A DNA stretch of 15,624 nt, from the NCBI GenBank assembly GCA_902472795.1, contig CABROZ010000052.1, forward strand, positions 1 to 15,624, given 5' to 3'. This stretch comes from an uncultured Bacteroides sp. GTDB lineage: Bacteria > Bacteroidota > Bacteroidia > Bacteroidales > Bacteroidaceae. The translations under genes were made by a program, and so were the position numbers. Positions 1-7,913 of the stretch are shown in pieces; position 1 is the first letter of the stretch; each line of letters opens with the position of its first letter. Under the pieces are notes generated by a model. It did no database searches. It was not told where the DNA came from and saw nothing but the letters and a program-made list of their open reading frames with translations.

Positions 1-39
1 TACTTATTTGGATTTTATTTTCATCTTTAATATGTCTGT

Positions 40-390
40 TTGTTTATTGGAAATAGTTATCTGGCTTCCTTATCTAAGGAACAGGTCTTGGTGTCGAATG
101 TGACTTTTGAACCCGGTTGTCGGAATAATTGGCATATTCATCGTGCGAAGTCTGGTGGAGGACAAATGCTGATTGGTGTAGCCGGGCGAGGCTGGTATCA
201 GGAGGAAGGGAAGCCTGCTCTTGAAATACTTCCTGGTACTGTGATTCATATTCCTGCAAATATAAAACATTGGCATGGCGCCGCAGCAGATGGTTGGTTT
301 GCTCATCTGGCTTTTGAGGTACCGGGTGAAGGAACTTCCAATGAGTGGTTGGAACCCGTTACGGATGAAGAATATGGTAAACTGAAGTAG
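40..390 (+). CDS. Small cupin-domain protein, N-terminus probably incomplete
   Basis: This is a single-domain cupin of about 116 residues. Cupin motif 1 is seen as GCRNNWHIH followed by GGGQ, which supplies likely metal ligands His32, His34 and Gln42. Motif 2 is seen as LPGTVIHIPANIKHWHG, with His77 as the remaining expected ligand. The C-terminal block (VPGEGTSNEWLEPVTDEEY) is typical of small Bacteroidota cupins related to the carboxymuconolactone decarboxylase-associated group. The substrate is unknown. The start is a TTG at 40-42. An in-frame TAA lies at 28-30, so the frame cannot extend further left. From memory of the family, relatives carry roughly 20-30 more residues before the FIGxSYL segment, so this copy is either 5'-truncated or frameshifted, or begins at TTG. 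The core barrel is intact. It is convergent with the response-regulator gene to its right. Confidence 0.75.
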   Translation: MFIGNSYLASLSKEQVLVSNVTFEPGCRNNWHIHRAKSGGGQMLIGVAGRGWYQEEGKPALEILPGTVIHIPANIKHWHGAAADGWFAHLAFEVPGEGTSNEWLEPVTDEEYGKLK

Positions 391-486
391 TCATTGTACA
401 TAAAGGAATGAATAGTATGCCAATCAATCGGCTGATTTTGTGCTGATTATACATACAGTTTTCCGGATAACAATACTCTCTTCGTC
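391..486. other. Convergent intergenic region, no clear terminator
   Basis: This 96-bp gap separates the stop codons of the convergent cupin and response-regulator genes. A short inverted repeat (AATCA at 422-426 with TGATT at 433-437) could form a weak hairpin, but no run of T follows it on either strand. No gene is supported here. Confidence 0.4.
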
Positions 487-1245
487 TTAAAACCAATCTC
501 TAAAAGCCGATACTCGGGCTTTGCTGATGATAACTTTTTCTTTTGTGGGAGGCGTGAGTTGTAAAACCATGCGTCCTCCGAACCACAGGCTTACACCAGT
601 AATGGCTTTATGAGCTATGATGTATTGTCGATTGGCACGGAAGAACTGGCGAGGATTGAGTTGTTCGGCCAGTTCGTCGAGTGTTTGCTGGAAGTCAAAG
701 GTGTCGGCTGATTGTGTAACAGCTTTGACAGCTCCTTCGTCAATGTAGAAATAACAAATTTGCTCAACGCTGACGGGTATAAAACGATCTCCTTTTATCG
801 GAACTAAAAAATGTGTTTTATAGTTTTCTTCCTGCTTCAGAGCCCGCATTATGGCTTGGAGATCGGTGGCATTCGGCTGACTATTGGAACCTCCGAATAT
901 TTTTAGTTTATCGATAGCTTTTTGCAGATCGGTGCTGCTGATAGGTTTCAGAAGGTATGCTATGCTGTTTACACGGAACGCCTGAAGAGCATATTCATCG
1001 TAAGCTGTCGTAAAGATAATGGGGCAAGTAATATCTGTATGATCAAAAATGCCGAAAGCTGAACCGTCGGCCAAATGGATATCCATAAAAACAAGTTCGG
1101 GCATAGGATGCGAAGCGAACCATTCCAACGTTCCGGTTACACTGTCTGTCTCGCCAATGATGTCAAACTGGGTATCTACTTCTTTCATGGCCGCCTTTAA
1201 ATTTCGAAGGGCGGCTTTTTCGTCTTCAATGATTAAGGTTTTCAT
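487..1245 (-). CDS. LytTR-family response regulator
   Basis: This is a cytoplasmic DNA-binding response regulator of the LytR/AlgR type, 252 residues, the usual length. Residues 1-120 form a receiver domain with acidic pocket residues Glu7 and Asp8, phosphoacceptor Asp55 (in LVFMDIHLADG), conserved Thr79/Thr80 and Lys100 (LLKP). Residues about 148-252 form a LytTR DNA-binding domain (FLVPIKGDRFIPVSVEQICYF ... QFFRANRQYIIAHKAI). The start codon overlaps the stop of the upstream histidine kinase by four bases (ATGA), which indicates translational coupling and a cognate pair. It is the last gene of a four-gene unit with the RND pump and adaptor, so the efflux genes are its most likely target. 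The 21-bp direct repeats at 7666-7707 are a candidate binding site. The inducing signal is not visible in the sequence. Confidence 0.93.
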   Translation of the reverse strand: MKTLIIEDEKAALRNLKAAMKEVDTQFDIIGETDSVTGTLEWFASHPMPELVFMDIHLADGSAFGIFDHTDITCPIIFTTAYDEYALQAFRVNSIAYLLKPISSTDLQKAIDKLKIFGGSNSQPNATDLQAIMRALKQEENYKTHFLVPIKGDRFIPVSVEQICYFYIDEGAVKAVTQSADTFDFQQTLDELAEQLNPRQFFRANRQYIIAHKAITGVSLWFGGRMVLQLTPPTKEKVIISKARVSAFRDWF

Positions 1246-2285
1246 ATAAGGGGTAAGGTTACTTTAAAAGTCTTTTCATTTTCTTCAATGGTGATGTCTT
1301 GTCCGAAGAGTAGCCGGTAACGTTTGGAAAGGTTGGCCAGTCCGATGCACGTACTGCTACTGTCTGACAGTTTAGGCTGTATGCGGTTGCTGACACAGAG
1401 TTTGTTATTTTCGGCATAGATACGTATGGTAAACGGATTCCGATTACTGATTTCATTGTGTTTCACAGCATTTTCAACCAATAATTGTATGGCCATGGGT
1501 GGAACCTGTCGCTGTGACAGTTCTTGTGGAATATCAATATCGAATTTCAGATTATCTTCATAACGCATTTGTAGCAGATATATGTATGAACGCACGAAGC
1601 TCATTTCTTCGTTCAAAGTCACAGTATGCGACAGATTATCGTGTAGGGTATAGCGCATGACCCGTGATAGTTCCTGTAGATAGTTTTGTGCTTTGTTGGG
1701 AGATTCCCGTATAAGGGAGTACAGAGTGTTGAGTGAGTTGAACAGCATGTGTGGGTTGAGCTGACTTTTCAGGGCTTCATATTGGTTTACGAGATTCTCT
1801 GAGCGCAACTGTTCGTTTTCGAGCAGCATCCGCCGGCTACGTTGGTTCTGATGGTCTAAATAACAGGTCCCGGTGACGATGCAGGCTATCAGAATGTCCC
1901 TCAACGGGTGTAGGTAGTGATGCAAAGTGGCTGTAATGGCTGGGACATCGAAATGTTGATGGATGTAAACAAAACCTTTACCTAACAAATTGCATGAGAT
2001 CAGTGTGATGAAAAAGGTCACGACAACTTTTTTCCATCCTAAATCCGATACGGGGCTGTTCGGCATCATAATGCCGATATTCAAAAGAAATAGCAGCAGA
2101 ATGGAGAGATAGGTAAACAGTATTTCGTAGCTGACATTCACCCAATGCACATCTGGGAACAGATGGCTGTCCGCTACAGGGTCGGACAGCGCGATCAGTT
2201 CGGGCAGGTGCATGAGGAACGCCACCAGAATGGAGATGGCGTTCAGCATCAGAATAAACCTCTTGTGGATGTGGAACAACTTCAT
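1242..2285 (-). CDS. LytS/YehU-type sensor histidine kinase
   Basis: This inner-membrane sensor kinase has 347 residues. Four hydrophobic segments are seen at about 10-30, 55-74, 87-108 and 128-145, with no large periplasmic sensor domain. A short coiled linker follows (about 147-170). The His_kinase domain (PF06580 type) has its phosphorylated His at 179 in LKSQLNPHMLFNSLN. The usual motif reads NPHFLFNSLN, so Met180 replaces the common Phe. The N box is VENAVKHNE (about 270-278) and a G-box-like IGLANL lies at 314-319. It starts only 9 bp after the adaptor stop and overlaps the response-regulator start by 4 bp, so the three genes are very probably co-transcribed. With few extracytoplasmic residues, the signal is likely sensed in or near the membrane, or passed on by the pump; this last point is inference. 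Confidence 0.93.
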   Translation of the reverse strand: MKLFHIHKRFILMLNAISILVAFLMHLPELIALSDPVADSHLFPDVHWVNVSYEILFTYLSILLLFLLNIGIMMPNSPVSDLGWKKVVVTFFITLISCNLLGKGFVYIHQHFDVPAITATLHHYLHPLRDILIACIVTGTCYLDHQNQRSRRMLLENEQLRSENLVNQYEALKSQLNPHMLFNSLNTLYSLIRESPNKAQNYLQELSRVMRYTLHDNLSHTVTLNEEMSFVRSYIYLLQMRYEDNLKFDIDIPQELSQRQVPPMAIQLLVENAVKHNEISNRNPFTIRIYAENNKLCVSNRIQPKLSDSSSTCIGLANLSKRYRLLFGQDITIEENEKTFKVTLPLI

Positions 2286-2294
2286 GAGACAAAG

Positions 2295-3221
2295 TTAGTG
2301 TTTTTTATCTGTAATTTTAGCAGCGACATACATTCCGGGACGAAATTTTGAATATGCCTGCGTGATTCGTGCATAGACTTTGATAGAACGGTTGGCGTTA
2401 TCCACCATTTGATCTACGGAAACGAGCTGGGCTGTAAATGTTGTGTCAGGCATGCCGTTCACTTTGAATGTAAAGTTCGTGCCTGGCTGTAATTTGTCCA
2501 GATCCTTTTCATAAGCAGTCAGCTGTAGCATGGGGGTGCTTTTATCTATAATATCGCAGACAGGTTCACCTTCGGCATAATATTTTCCGGCGTTAATGTT
2601 CATGTTGGTTACGTATCCGTTGCGTGGTGCACGTATATCCATATAGGTACGTATGCCTTTTCGGTTCAGCATGGTAGTGTCTGTTCCCAATAGGGTGAGT
2701 TGGGCAGCGGCAGCTTCCATCCGGCTCTTCATGGAGAGGTAATCTGCTTTGCTTTGTTGCAAACGCTTCAATGAAGCCGATTCACCGGATACCAGCTTTT
2801 GCTGGCGTTCATATTCCGTTCTCAGAAATTCGGTTTGTGCTGCAGCATCAAGATAGGATTGCTGCAGCTCGATGAACGCCGGATTGGCTAAAGTTAAGAT
2901 GATTTCTCCTTTACGCACATATTCGCCGGGCAAGATATGGATATCTTTCACAGAACCACCCATGCTTAACGTGATGGTGATATGATTTTGTGGAGGCATT
3001 ACAATAGTTCCATTGAACGATGGTGGGTTGGATACATTGGTTGCACCGCTTACACCATCTACTTCGGTTATTTGTGTACTGTCTGCTCCGGTTTGTTCCA
3101 CTGCTTCTGCTGATTGAACGGTGTCAGTTTGCCGGTCGGAGGAGGTTGAGCATGATACTGCCAGCAATGCAAGCATCAGATACATCATTCGTTGTTTCAT
3201 CAGGTTCATTTTATTATTCAT
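2295..3221 (-). CDS. RND efflux periplasmic adaptor lipoprotein, short C-terminus
   Basis: This is a membrane-fusion protein of the CusB/CzcB (HlyD-like) family, linking the RND pump to the outer-membrane factor. A lipoprotein signal peptide ends in LLAVSC (Cys24), so the mature protein should be lipid-anchored. A low-complexity linker runs to about 65. The split lipoyl-like domain is seen at about 80-110 (GGSVKDIHILPGEYVRKGEIILTL) and 195-225 (IRAPRNGYVTNMNINAGKYYAEGEP). An alpha-hairpin lies between them (about 115-180). The beta-barrel domain follows (about 230-305). The protein stops right after FRPGMYVAAKI. Relatives usually carry a further 70-100 residues forming the membrane-proximal domain; here the kinase gene begins 9 bp later. 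Met5 or Met8 are possible alternative starts. It is second in the efflux operon, 48 bp after the pump gene. The substrate cannot be assigned from the adaptor. Confidence 0.9.
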   Translation of the reverse strand: MNNKMNLMKQRMMYLMLALLAVSCSTSSDRQTDTVQSAEAVEQTGADSTQITEVDGVSGATNVSNPPSFNGTIVMPPQNHITITLSMGGSVKDIHILPGEYVRKGEIILTLANPAFIELQQSYLDAAAQTEFLRTEYERQQKLVSGESASLKRLQQSKADYLSMKSRMEAAAAQLTLLGTDTTMLNRKGIRTYMDIRAPRNGYVTNMNINAGKYYAEGEPVCDIIDKSTPMLQLTAYEKDLDKLQPGTNFTFKVNGMPDTTFTAQLVSVDQMVDNANRSIKVYARITQAYSKFRPGMYVAAKITDKKH

Positions 3222-3269
3222 ATTTCTTTGAGTTTTTGAGGTTGGTTATTAAAAAGATGGAGCATGCCA

Positions 3270-6200
3270 TTACTCGGTATAAAGTTCCAGTTCGAGCAGG
3301 GTGACGTTGTAGGCATACACCGTTTCTATATATCCCCGTCTGATTTCACGGGCTGCATTGAGGCTCTGAATGAATTCGCTGATGTCAGTTTCGTTTGCCT
3401 GGAATTTTTTCAGGGCACTGTTTTGCAAGGCTTCCGCTTCCTTGATGGCGGCTTGCTGATAGTAGGCCAGCCTTTCTCGTTGGCGGGCAAGTTGGTTTTG
3501 CAGTTCAGTTACCTTATTTGATAGCTGGCGGCGATTGTCTTCAGCTTCCCAATTCGCAATCTGTAGGTTAATGCGTGCCTGCTTGGTACGGCTTTGCTGT
3601 GGAAAGAAGATAATAGGGAAGGATACTCCTACCATCCACGAGTTCAGTCCGGTAAGTGGAGCTATCTTCTGGCGTACATATCCGACGGATAGTTCCGGGA
3701 AGAAACGACTGCGCTCTATTTTCAGCAAATCTTTCTTTTCTTGTATCTGGGCATTAAAATAGTTCAGATGATGAGACGAAAGTATGCGACCTTCTGTTTG
3801 TATGGGCATAACAGTTAGCGACGTGTCAGTCGGTTGCAGTGGCTGATCACTGTAGCAGGCCCATGTAAACCGACGTTCGGCAAGCGTAAGTTCTTCCGAT
3901 GCTTCCAACCAACGGGTATGCAAGTCGGTTGCCAGTGCCGTTATCATGTTTCGTTCGGCCAAGTCGATGTCGCCTTGCTGATAACGTTGCTCACCACTGT
4001 TTCTCAACTGTTCGGCCAATTCCTTCTGTCCACGATACATGGCATTGATATGGAAAGCATATTGGTAGAACGCCCATGCTCGTTTCACTTCTGCTGTTAT
4101 TTCCTTTTTCACCATGTCTCGGTAATTTATACCTTTGTTGATTTGTGTATTAGTCAGGGCATTTTTGTAGAATGGGGTAAGCAAAGAACCGAGTGATTGT
4201 TCTACAGCCAGTTCGTTGTCGTTGCGGTTGGCACCATTCAGCTGCCCCCAAGAGTAGCTGAAAGATGTGCTTCCTCCGTCCCATACCTCTCCTCTCGAAG
4301 CCTGAGCCCTCTGTATTTCAGATTCAGCCATTTTCAGACGCGGATGATTGCTTAATGCTGTTTCGATGGCTTGTTCCAGTGTTACAGATTGTTGTGCCTG
4401 AGCTGTTGTCGTAAATAAGGCGAGAAGAACTATGGCTATCGTTGCCTTACGTATATTCAAGCGATTTCTTCTGCGCAATCTTCTGGCTGCAATGCTGTTT
4501 ACCAATCGGTAGAATACGGGTATGATAATCAGTGTGAGTACGGTAGATACAATCAGACCTCCTATTACTACGGTAGCCAGCGGACGTTGTACTTCGGCAC
4601 CGGCTGAAGTAGCAATAGCCATGGGTACGAAACCTAACGATGCTACTAATCCGGTCAGAAAGACAGGACGCAACAGATGTGGGCAACCTTCGGAGATAAT
4701 ATGGTCGGTACACAAGTGATATTTATTCCGCTTGCGGATATCATTAAAGTGATTGATCATCAGAATACCGTTGAGCACAGCTACACCGAAGAGGGCTATG
4801 AATCCTACGCCGGCCGAAATGCTGAATGGCAAACCACGCAACCATAGAGCCACGATACCTCCAATGAGCGAAAGGGGGACGGTAGAGAATACGACCAATG
4901 AATAGATGACACTGCGGAAGGCGAAGAACAACAGGAGGAGAATAAGTAACAGGGCGATGGGAATAACCACCGTCAGTGTACTGATGGCATTCTGCAGGTT
5001 TTCAAACTGACCTCCATATTCAAAATAATAGCCGGGTTTCAGTTTTACATTCTTGTCAAGCGATTCACTGATTTGGTTGACTACTTGCTGGATATCGGCA
5101 TCGCGCACGTTCACACCAATTACCACACGCCGTTTCGTAGCATCACGGTTGATTTGAAGAGGACCGTTTACCAGTTCGATGCTGGCAACTTCGCTGACAG
5201 GAAGCTGAATGTTATCTTTGGTACGTACAAATAACTTGTCGATGTTCAAGTCGCTCACTTTTTCCTTGTCAAGGCGTACAACGAGATCGAAGCGTCGTTC
5301 ATTCTCAAAAACAACTCCTGCCGTTTCGCCGGCATAGGCGGTACGGATGACCGTGTTCAGCTCTTCAATGTCGATGCCATATTGGGCAATCTTGGCACGG
5401 TCAAAGCGGACAAGCAGTTGTGGCAGACCCATTGCCTGTTCTACCAATACATCAGCAGCTCCCGGTACTTGCTCAACATAACGGGCGGCTTCGCGGGCTT
5501 TGTTGTATAATTCAGTCATATCTTCTCCATAAAGTTTAATTGCGATATCGGCTTTGGCACCGGTCATCAATTCATTAAAGCGAAGTTGGATGGGTTGGCT
5601 GAAGTTGAATTCTGCTCCTTGGATCGAATCAAGGCACTGCTTCATCTTTTCTACCATTTCTGCACGACTTGAGGCGGATGTCCATTCGCTGAACGGTTTC
5701 ATAACAATCATGACGTCGGCATCTTCAACGGCCATCGGGTCAGTCGGCACTTCGGCAGTACCGATTTTGGCTACGACGTGTTTGATTTCGGGGAAGCGGC
5801 TTTTCAATCTTTTTTCTGCCTCAAGCGAAACCTCTATGCTTTTGCTTAATGAACTGCCTGCCGGGAGAGTCATCTGCATGGCAAAGTCGCCTTCATCCAA
5901 GGTCGGGATGAATTCTGCTCCCAGTTTTGTAAAGAGTAAAAGTGAAAGCAATAAAGCAACGAAAGAAACAGTGATGGTGCCCCATACATGAGCCAGGCAG
6001 AATCGGAGTATCCGATGATAGACCTTATTCAACCGTTCAAAGAATCGGTCGGCCAGTGTTGTTTTCACCGTTATACTGCGTTTCAGGAAAAGGGAGGCCA
6101 TCATGGGTACATAAGTGATTGACAGGATCAGTGCACCTATGATACAGAATACCAATGTTTTTGCCATAGGAGTGAAGTATTTTCCTTCGATACCGGTCAG

Positions 6201-7595
6201 GGTCAGAATGGGGAAGAATACAATCAGGATAATGAGTACGGCAAAAGTAGCACTTCTTACTACACGTCCGGCTCCTTTCTCTACTTCGTGGTCCATCTCT
6301 TCACTGGTCAGAGTACGACCTCTCAGTTCACGGCCATAGATATGAGCCAAAATACCTTCCAGAATAACGATGGATCCGTCAACCACAATACCGAAGTCGA
6401 TAGCACCCAAACTCATCAGATTGGCAGACACGTTAAAAATACGCATCAGGATAAAGGCAAAGAGCATGGCTAAAGGAATGACCGATGCGACGATCAGTCC
6501 GGCTCGAACGTTGCCCAGGAAAATAATCAGCACCACAAATACGATGATAGCTCCTTCAACCAGATTTCGAATAACGGTAGAAATATTGCGGTTAACCAGT
6601 TCCGAACGATTCAAGTAGGGTTCTACAGTAACACCTTCGGGCAACATTTGTTGCACTTTGGCTACACGTTTTTCCAGTTCTTTGGTAACGACATTGGCAT
6701 TTGCACCCTTCAGCATCATGGCAATACCACCTACACATTCGCCTTCGCCGTCTTTGGTCATGGCACCGAAACGCTTGGGGGCACCGAATTGTACGCGGCC
6801 GATGTCACCGATGTGTACAGGTATTCCACCGCGGTTGGTAATTACAATCTGTTCTACGTCATGCAGATCATTGATCATGCCTTCAGAGCGGATGTAGTAG
6901 GCACGATTTACCTTTTCGATATAGCTGCCGCCTGTATTCTGGTTGTTACGACTCAGGGCTTCAAAGACTTCATCGATGGTGATATTCAGCGAATAAAGGG
7001 CATCGGGGTCAACGGCTACTTCGTATTGTTTCAGATAGCCGCCGAAGCTGTTGATTTCGACGATACCGGGGATGCCTGAGAGTTGTCTTTTAACAATCCA
7101 GTCTTGGATAGTTCGCAGTTCCATGGCATCATAGCGGTCTTCATATCCGGGTGCCACTTTGAGGACATATTGATAGATTTCCCCTAAACCGGTGGTAATA
7201 GGCATCAGTTCAGGGGTTCCCAACTCTGGAGGAATTTCTCCTGAAACCATCTGAATTTGTTCGTTGACTAACTGCCGGGCATCTAACGTCGGAACGTTTT
7301 CCTTGAAAACAACGGTTACCAGTGAAAGTCCGAAGCGGGATACAGAACGTATTTCTTCGACGTTCATCACGTTGCTCATGGCAATTTCGATGGGAAAAGT
7401 TATAAGCTGTTCCACTTCCTGGGGAGCCAGCGTGGGCGACACAGTGACAATCTGCACCTGATTGTTGGTGATGTCTGGTACGGCATCGATAGGCAGTGTC
7501 AGCATGGAATATATGCCGCCCGCCAGAAGCAGTAATGTGGTCAGGACCACGAATAACTTCTTTCGGATTGAAAAATGTACGATTTTTGCAAACAT
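3270..7595 (-). CDS. CzcA/CusA-type RND pump fused to TolC-like outer-membrane factor
   Basis: This 1441-residue fusion joins an inner-membrane RND transporter (about 1-1040) to an outer-membrane efflux factor (about 1068-1441). The RND part starts with MFAKIVHFSIRKKL and has the heavy-metal-efflux proton-relay motif GAIDFGIVVDGSIVILE with Asp400, Asp406 and Glu413. The porter loop KIGTAEVPTDPM (about 610-621) matches the Czc/Cus branch. Transmembrane clusters lie near 13-33, 345-500, 540-556 and 872-1035. After an Arg-rich stretch (about 1038-1049) comes a hydrophobic segment ending in AQA|Q (cleavage after 1067), then a TolC-like helical barrel protomer (VTLEQAIETALSNHPRL onwards). Its roughly 374 residues are short for a free-standing factor. 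Such fusions are known in Bacteroidota. Heavy-metal or organic cation export by proton antiport is likely; the exact metal is unknown. It is first in the efflux operon. Confidence 0.93.
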   Translation of the reverse strand: MFAKIVHFSIRKKLFVVLTTLLLLAGGIYSMLTLPIDAVPDITNNQVQIVTVSPTLAPQEVEQLITFPIEIAMSNVMNVEEIRSVSRFGLSLVTVVFKENVPTLDARQLVNEQIQMVSGEIPPELGTPELMPITTGLGEIYQYVLKVAPGYEDRYDAMELRTIQDWIVKRQLSGIPGIVEINSFGGYLKQYEVAVDPDALYSLNITIDEVFEALSRNNQNTGGSYIEKVNRAYYIRSEGMINDLHDVEQIVITNRGGIPVHIGDIGRVQFGAPKRFGAMTKDGEGECVGGIAMMLKGANANVVTKELEKRVAKVQQMLPEGVTVEPYLNRSELVNRNISTVIRNLVEGAIIVFVVLIIFLGNVRAGLIVASVIPLAMLFAFILMRIFNVSANLMSLGAIDFGIVVDGSIVILEGILAHIYGRELRGRTLTSEEMDHEVEKGAGRVVRSATFAVLIILIVFFPILTLTGIEGKYFTPMAKTLVFCIIGALILSITYVPMMASLFLKRSITVKTTLADRFFERLNKVYHRILRFCLAHVWGTITVSFVALLLSLLLFTKLGAEFIPTLDEGDFAMQMTLPAGSSLSKSIEVSLEAEKRLKSRFPEIKHVVAKIGTAEVPTDPMAVEDADVMIVMKPFSEWTSASSRAEMVEKMKQCLDSIQGAEFNFSQPIQLRFNELMTGAKADIAIKLYGEDMTELYNKAREAARYVEQVPGAADVLVEQAMGLPQLLVRFDRAKIAQYGIDIEELNTVIRTAYAGETAGVVFENERRFDLVVRLDKEKVSDLNIDKLFVRTKDNIQLPVSEVASIELVNGPLQINRDATKRRVVIGVNVRDADIQQVVNQISESLDKNVKLKPGYYFEYGGQFENLQNAISTLTVVIPIALLLILLLLFFAFRSVIYSLVVFSTVPLSLIGGIVALWLRGLPFSISAGVGFIALFGVAVLNGILMINHFNDIRKRNKYHLCTDHIISEGCPHLLRPVFLTGLVASLGFVPMAIATSAGAEVQRPLATVVIGGLIVSTVLTLIIIPVFYRLVNSIAARRLRRRNRLNIRKATIAIVLLALFTTTAQAQQSVTLEQAIETALSNHPRLKMAESEIQRAQASRGEVWDGGSTSFSYSWGQLNGANRNDNELAVEQSLGSLLTPFYKNALTNTQINKGINYRDMVKKEITAEVKRAWAFYQYAFHINAMYRGQKELAEQLRNSGEQRYQQGDIDLAERNMITALATDLHTRWLEASEELTLAERRFTWACYSDQPLQPTDTSLTVMPIQTEGRILSSHHLNYFNAQIQEKKDLLKIERSRFFPELSVGYVRQKIAPLTGLNSWMVGVSFPIIFFPQQSRTKQARINLQIANWEAEDNRRQLSNKVTELQNQLARQRERLAYYQQAAIKEAEALQNSALKKFQANETDISEFIQSLNAAREIRRGYIETVYAYNVTLLELELYTE
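4389..4448 (-). other. Signal-peptide-like junction inside the RND-TolC fusion
   Basis: This segment encodes about residues 1050-1069 of the fusion. It has basic residues just before it (RRLRRRNRLNIRK), a hydrophobic core (ATIAIVLLALF), then TTTAQA|QQ. That is the n-h-c layout of a Sec signal peptide with a canonical Ala-x-Ala signal peptidase I site. An RND protein normally ends in the cytoplasm, so this segment would carry the following domain across the inner membrane. Cleavage would then release a separate outer-membrane factor. Processing is inferred from the sequence, not shown. Confidence 0.6.
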
Positions 7596-7625
7596 AAATG
7601 ATAGATACTAAATTTATAATGATTA

Positions 7626-7633
7626 CAAAGTTA
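7626..7633 (-). promoter_or_regulatory. Predicted -7 element of the efflux operon promoter
   Basis: On the minus strand this reads TAACTTTG, a full match to the Bacteroides -7 consensus TAnnTTTG. It lies about 30 bp before the pump ATG and would give a leader of roughly 25 nt. No TTTG -33 element is found at the usual distance. Instead an inverted repeat (TATAC-T-GTATA, 7650-7660) occupies that place. A good -7 without a -33 fits a promoter that needs an activator. Confidence 0.45.
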
Positions 7634-7665
7634 GTGTCTTTACATTTGCTATACTGTATATGGCT

Positions 7666-7707
7666 GTTGAAACGTTCAAAATGGGAGTTGAAGCATCCAA
7701 TTTGGGA
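7666..7707. promoter_or_regulatory. Tandem 21-bp direct repeat, candidate LytTR operator
   Basis: Two copies stand head to tail, at 7666-7686 and 7687-7707, and agree at 16 of 21 positions. Both begin GTTGAA and end TGGGA. A 21-bp period equals two helical turns, which places both copies on one face of the DNA; known LytTR sites are pairs of direct repeats with about this period. Within the first copy, AACGTTCAA fits eight of nine positions of the AgrA-type LytTR consensus; the second copy fits less well. The repeats lie about 35-75 bp upstream of the -7 element, a position suited to activation. Confidence 0.5.
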
Positions 7708-7803
7708 GGTGACTTTATTGACCTTATCAGCGAGACTTGCTTCATGGTGTGTGGAATGGGACAGTCGTCGTTGAGTCGTTGTATAGGTTTGAGATAACAA
7801 CAT

Positions 7804-7883
7804 CCCCAATTGGCCCATCTGAACTGCTCGAAGGTTTAAGGGATATAAAGCTACAGGAGCAGTTTGAATAATGCCAATGGGGG
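7804..7883 (-). repeat. Two-part inverted repeat after the PorV-like gene
   Basis: The outer arms are CCCCAATTGGC (7804-7814) and GCCAATGGGG (7873-7882), complementary apart from one extra A. The inner arms are AACTGCTC (7822-7829) and GAGCAGTT (7857-7864), perfectly complementary around a 27-nt loop. On the minus strand the structure begins about 30 nt after the PorV-like stop. There is no clear U-run after it, so it may be a terminator of non-standard type, a 3'-end stabiliser, or another folded element. Confidence 0.4.
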
Positions 7884-7913
7884 ACACTTGTTTAGTATGA
7901 AGGTGCAAGAGTA

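Larger units (their letters stand above)
7596..7913. other. Intergenic region between the PorV-like gene and the efflux operon
   Basis: This 318-bp gap holds no supported gene. Reading leftwards towards the pump it contains a two-part inverted repeat just after the PorV-like stop, an unremarkable stretch (about 7709-7803), a tandem 21-bp direct repeat, a short inverted repeat and a Bacteroides-type -7 element. It therefore appears to combine the end of cluster A with the control region of cluster B. Confidence 0.7.

Noticed and set aside
422..437. Short inverted repeat between the convergent cupin and response-regulator genes
   Set aside because: Five base pairs with no T-run on either side is too weak to call a terminator.
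1978..2292. 104-residue open frame on the minus strand inside the kinase gene
   Set aside because: It is a shifted frame of the kinase N-terminal membrane region, rich in His and Arg, with no family likeness.
6648..7079. 143-residue plus-strand open frame opposite the pump N-terminal half
   Set aside because: It is antisense to a highly conserved RND domain; no promoter or recognisable domain was seen.
7210..7908. 232-residue open frame on the minus strand spanning the pump promoter region
   Set aside because: It overlaps the start of the pump gene in another frame, its sequence looks random (Arg/His-rich in the overlap), and it covers the predicted promoter and repeats.
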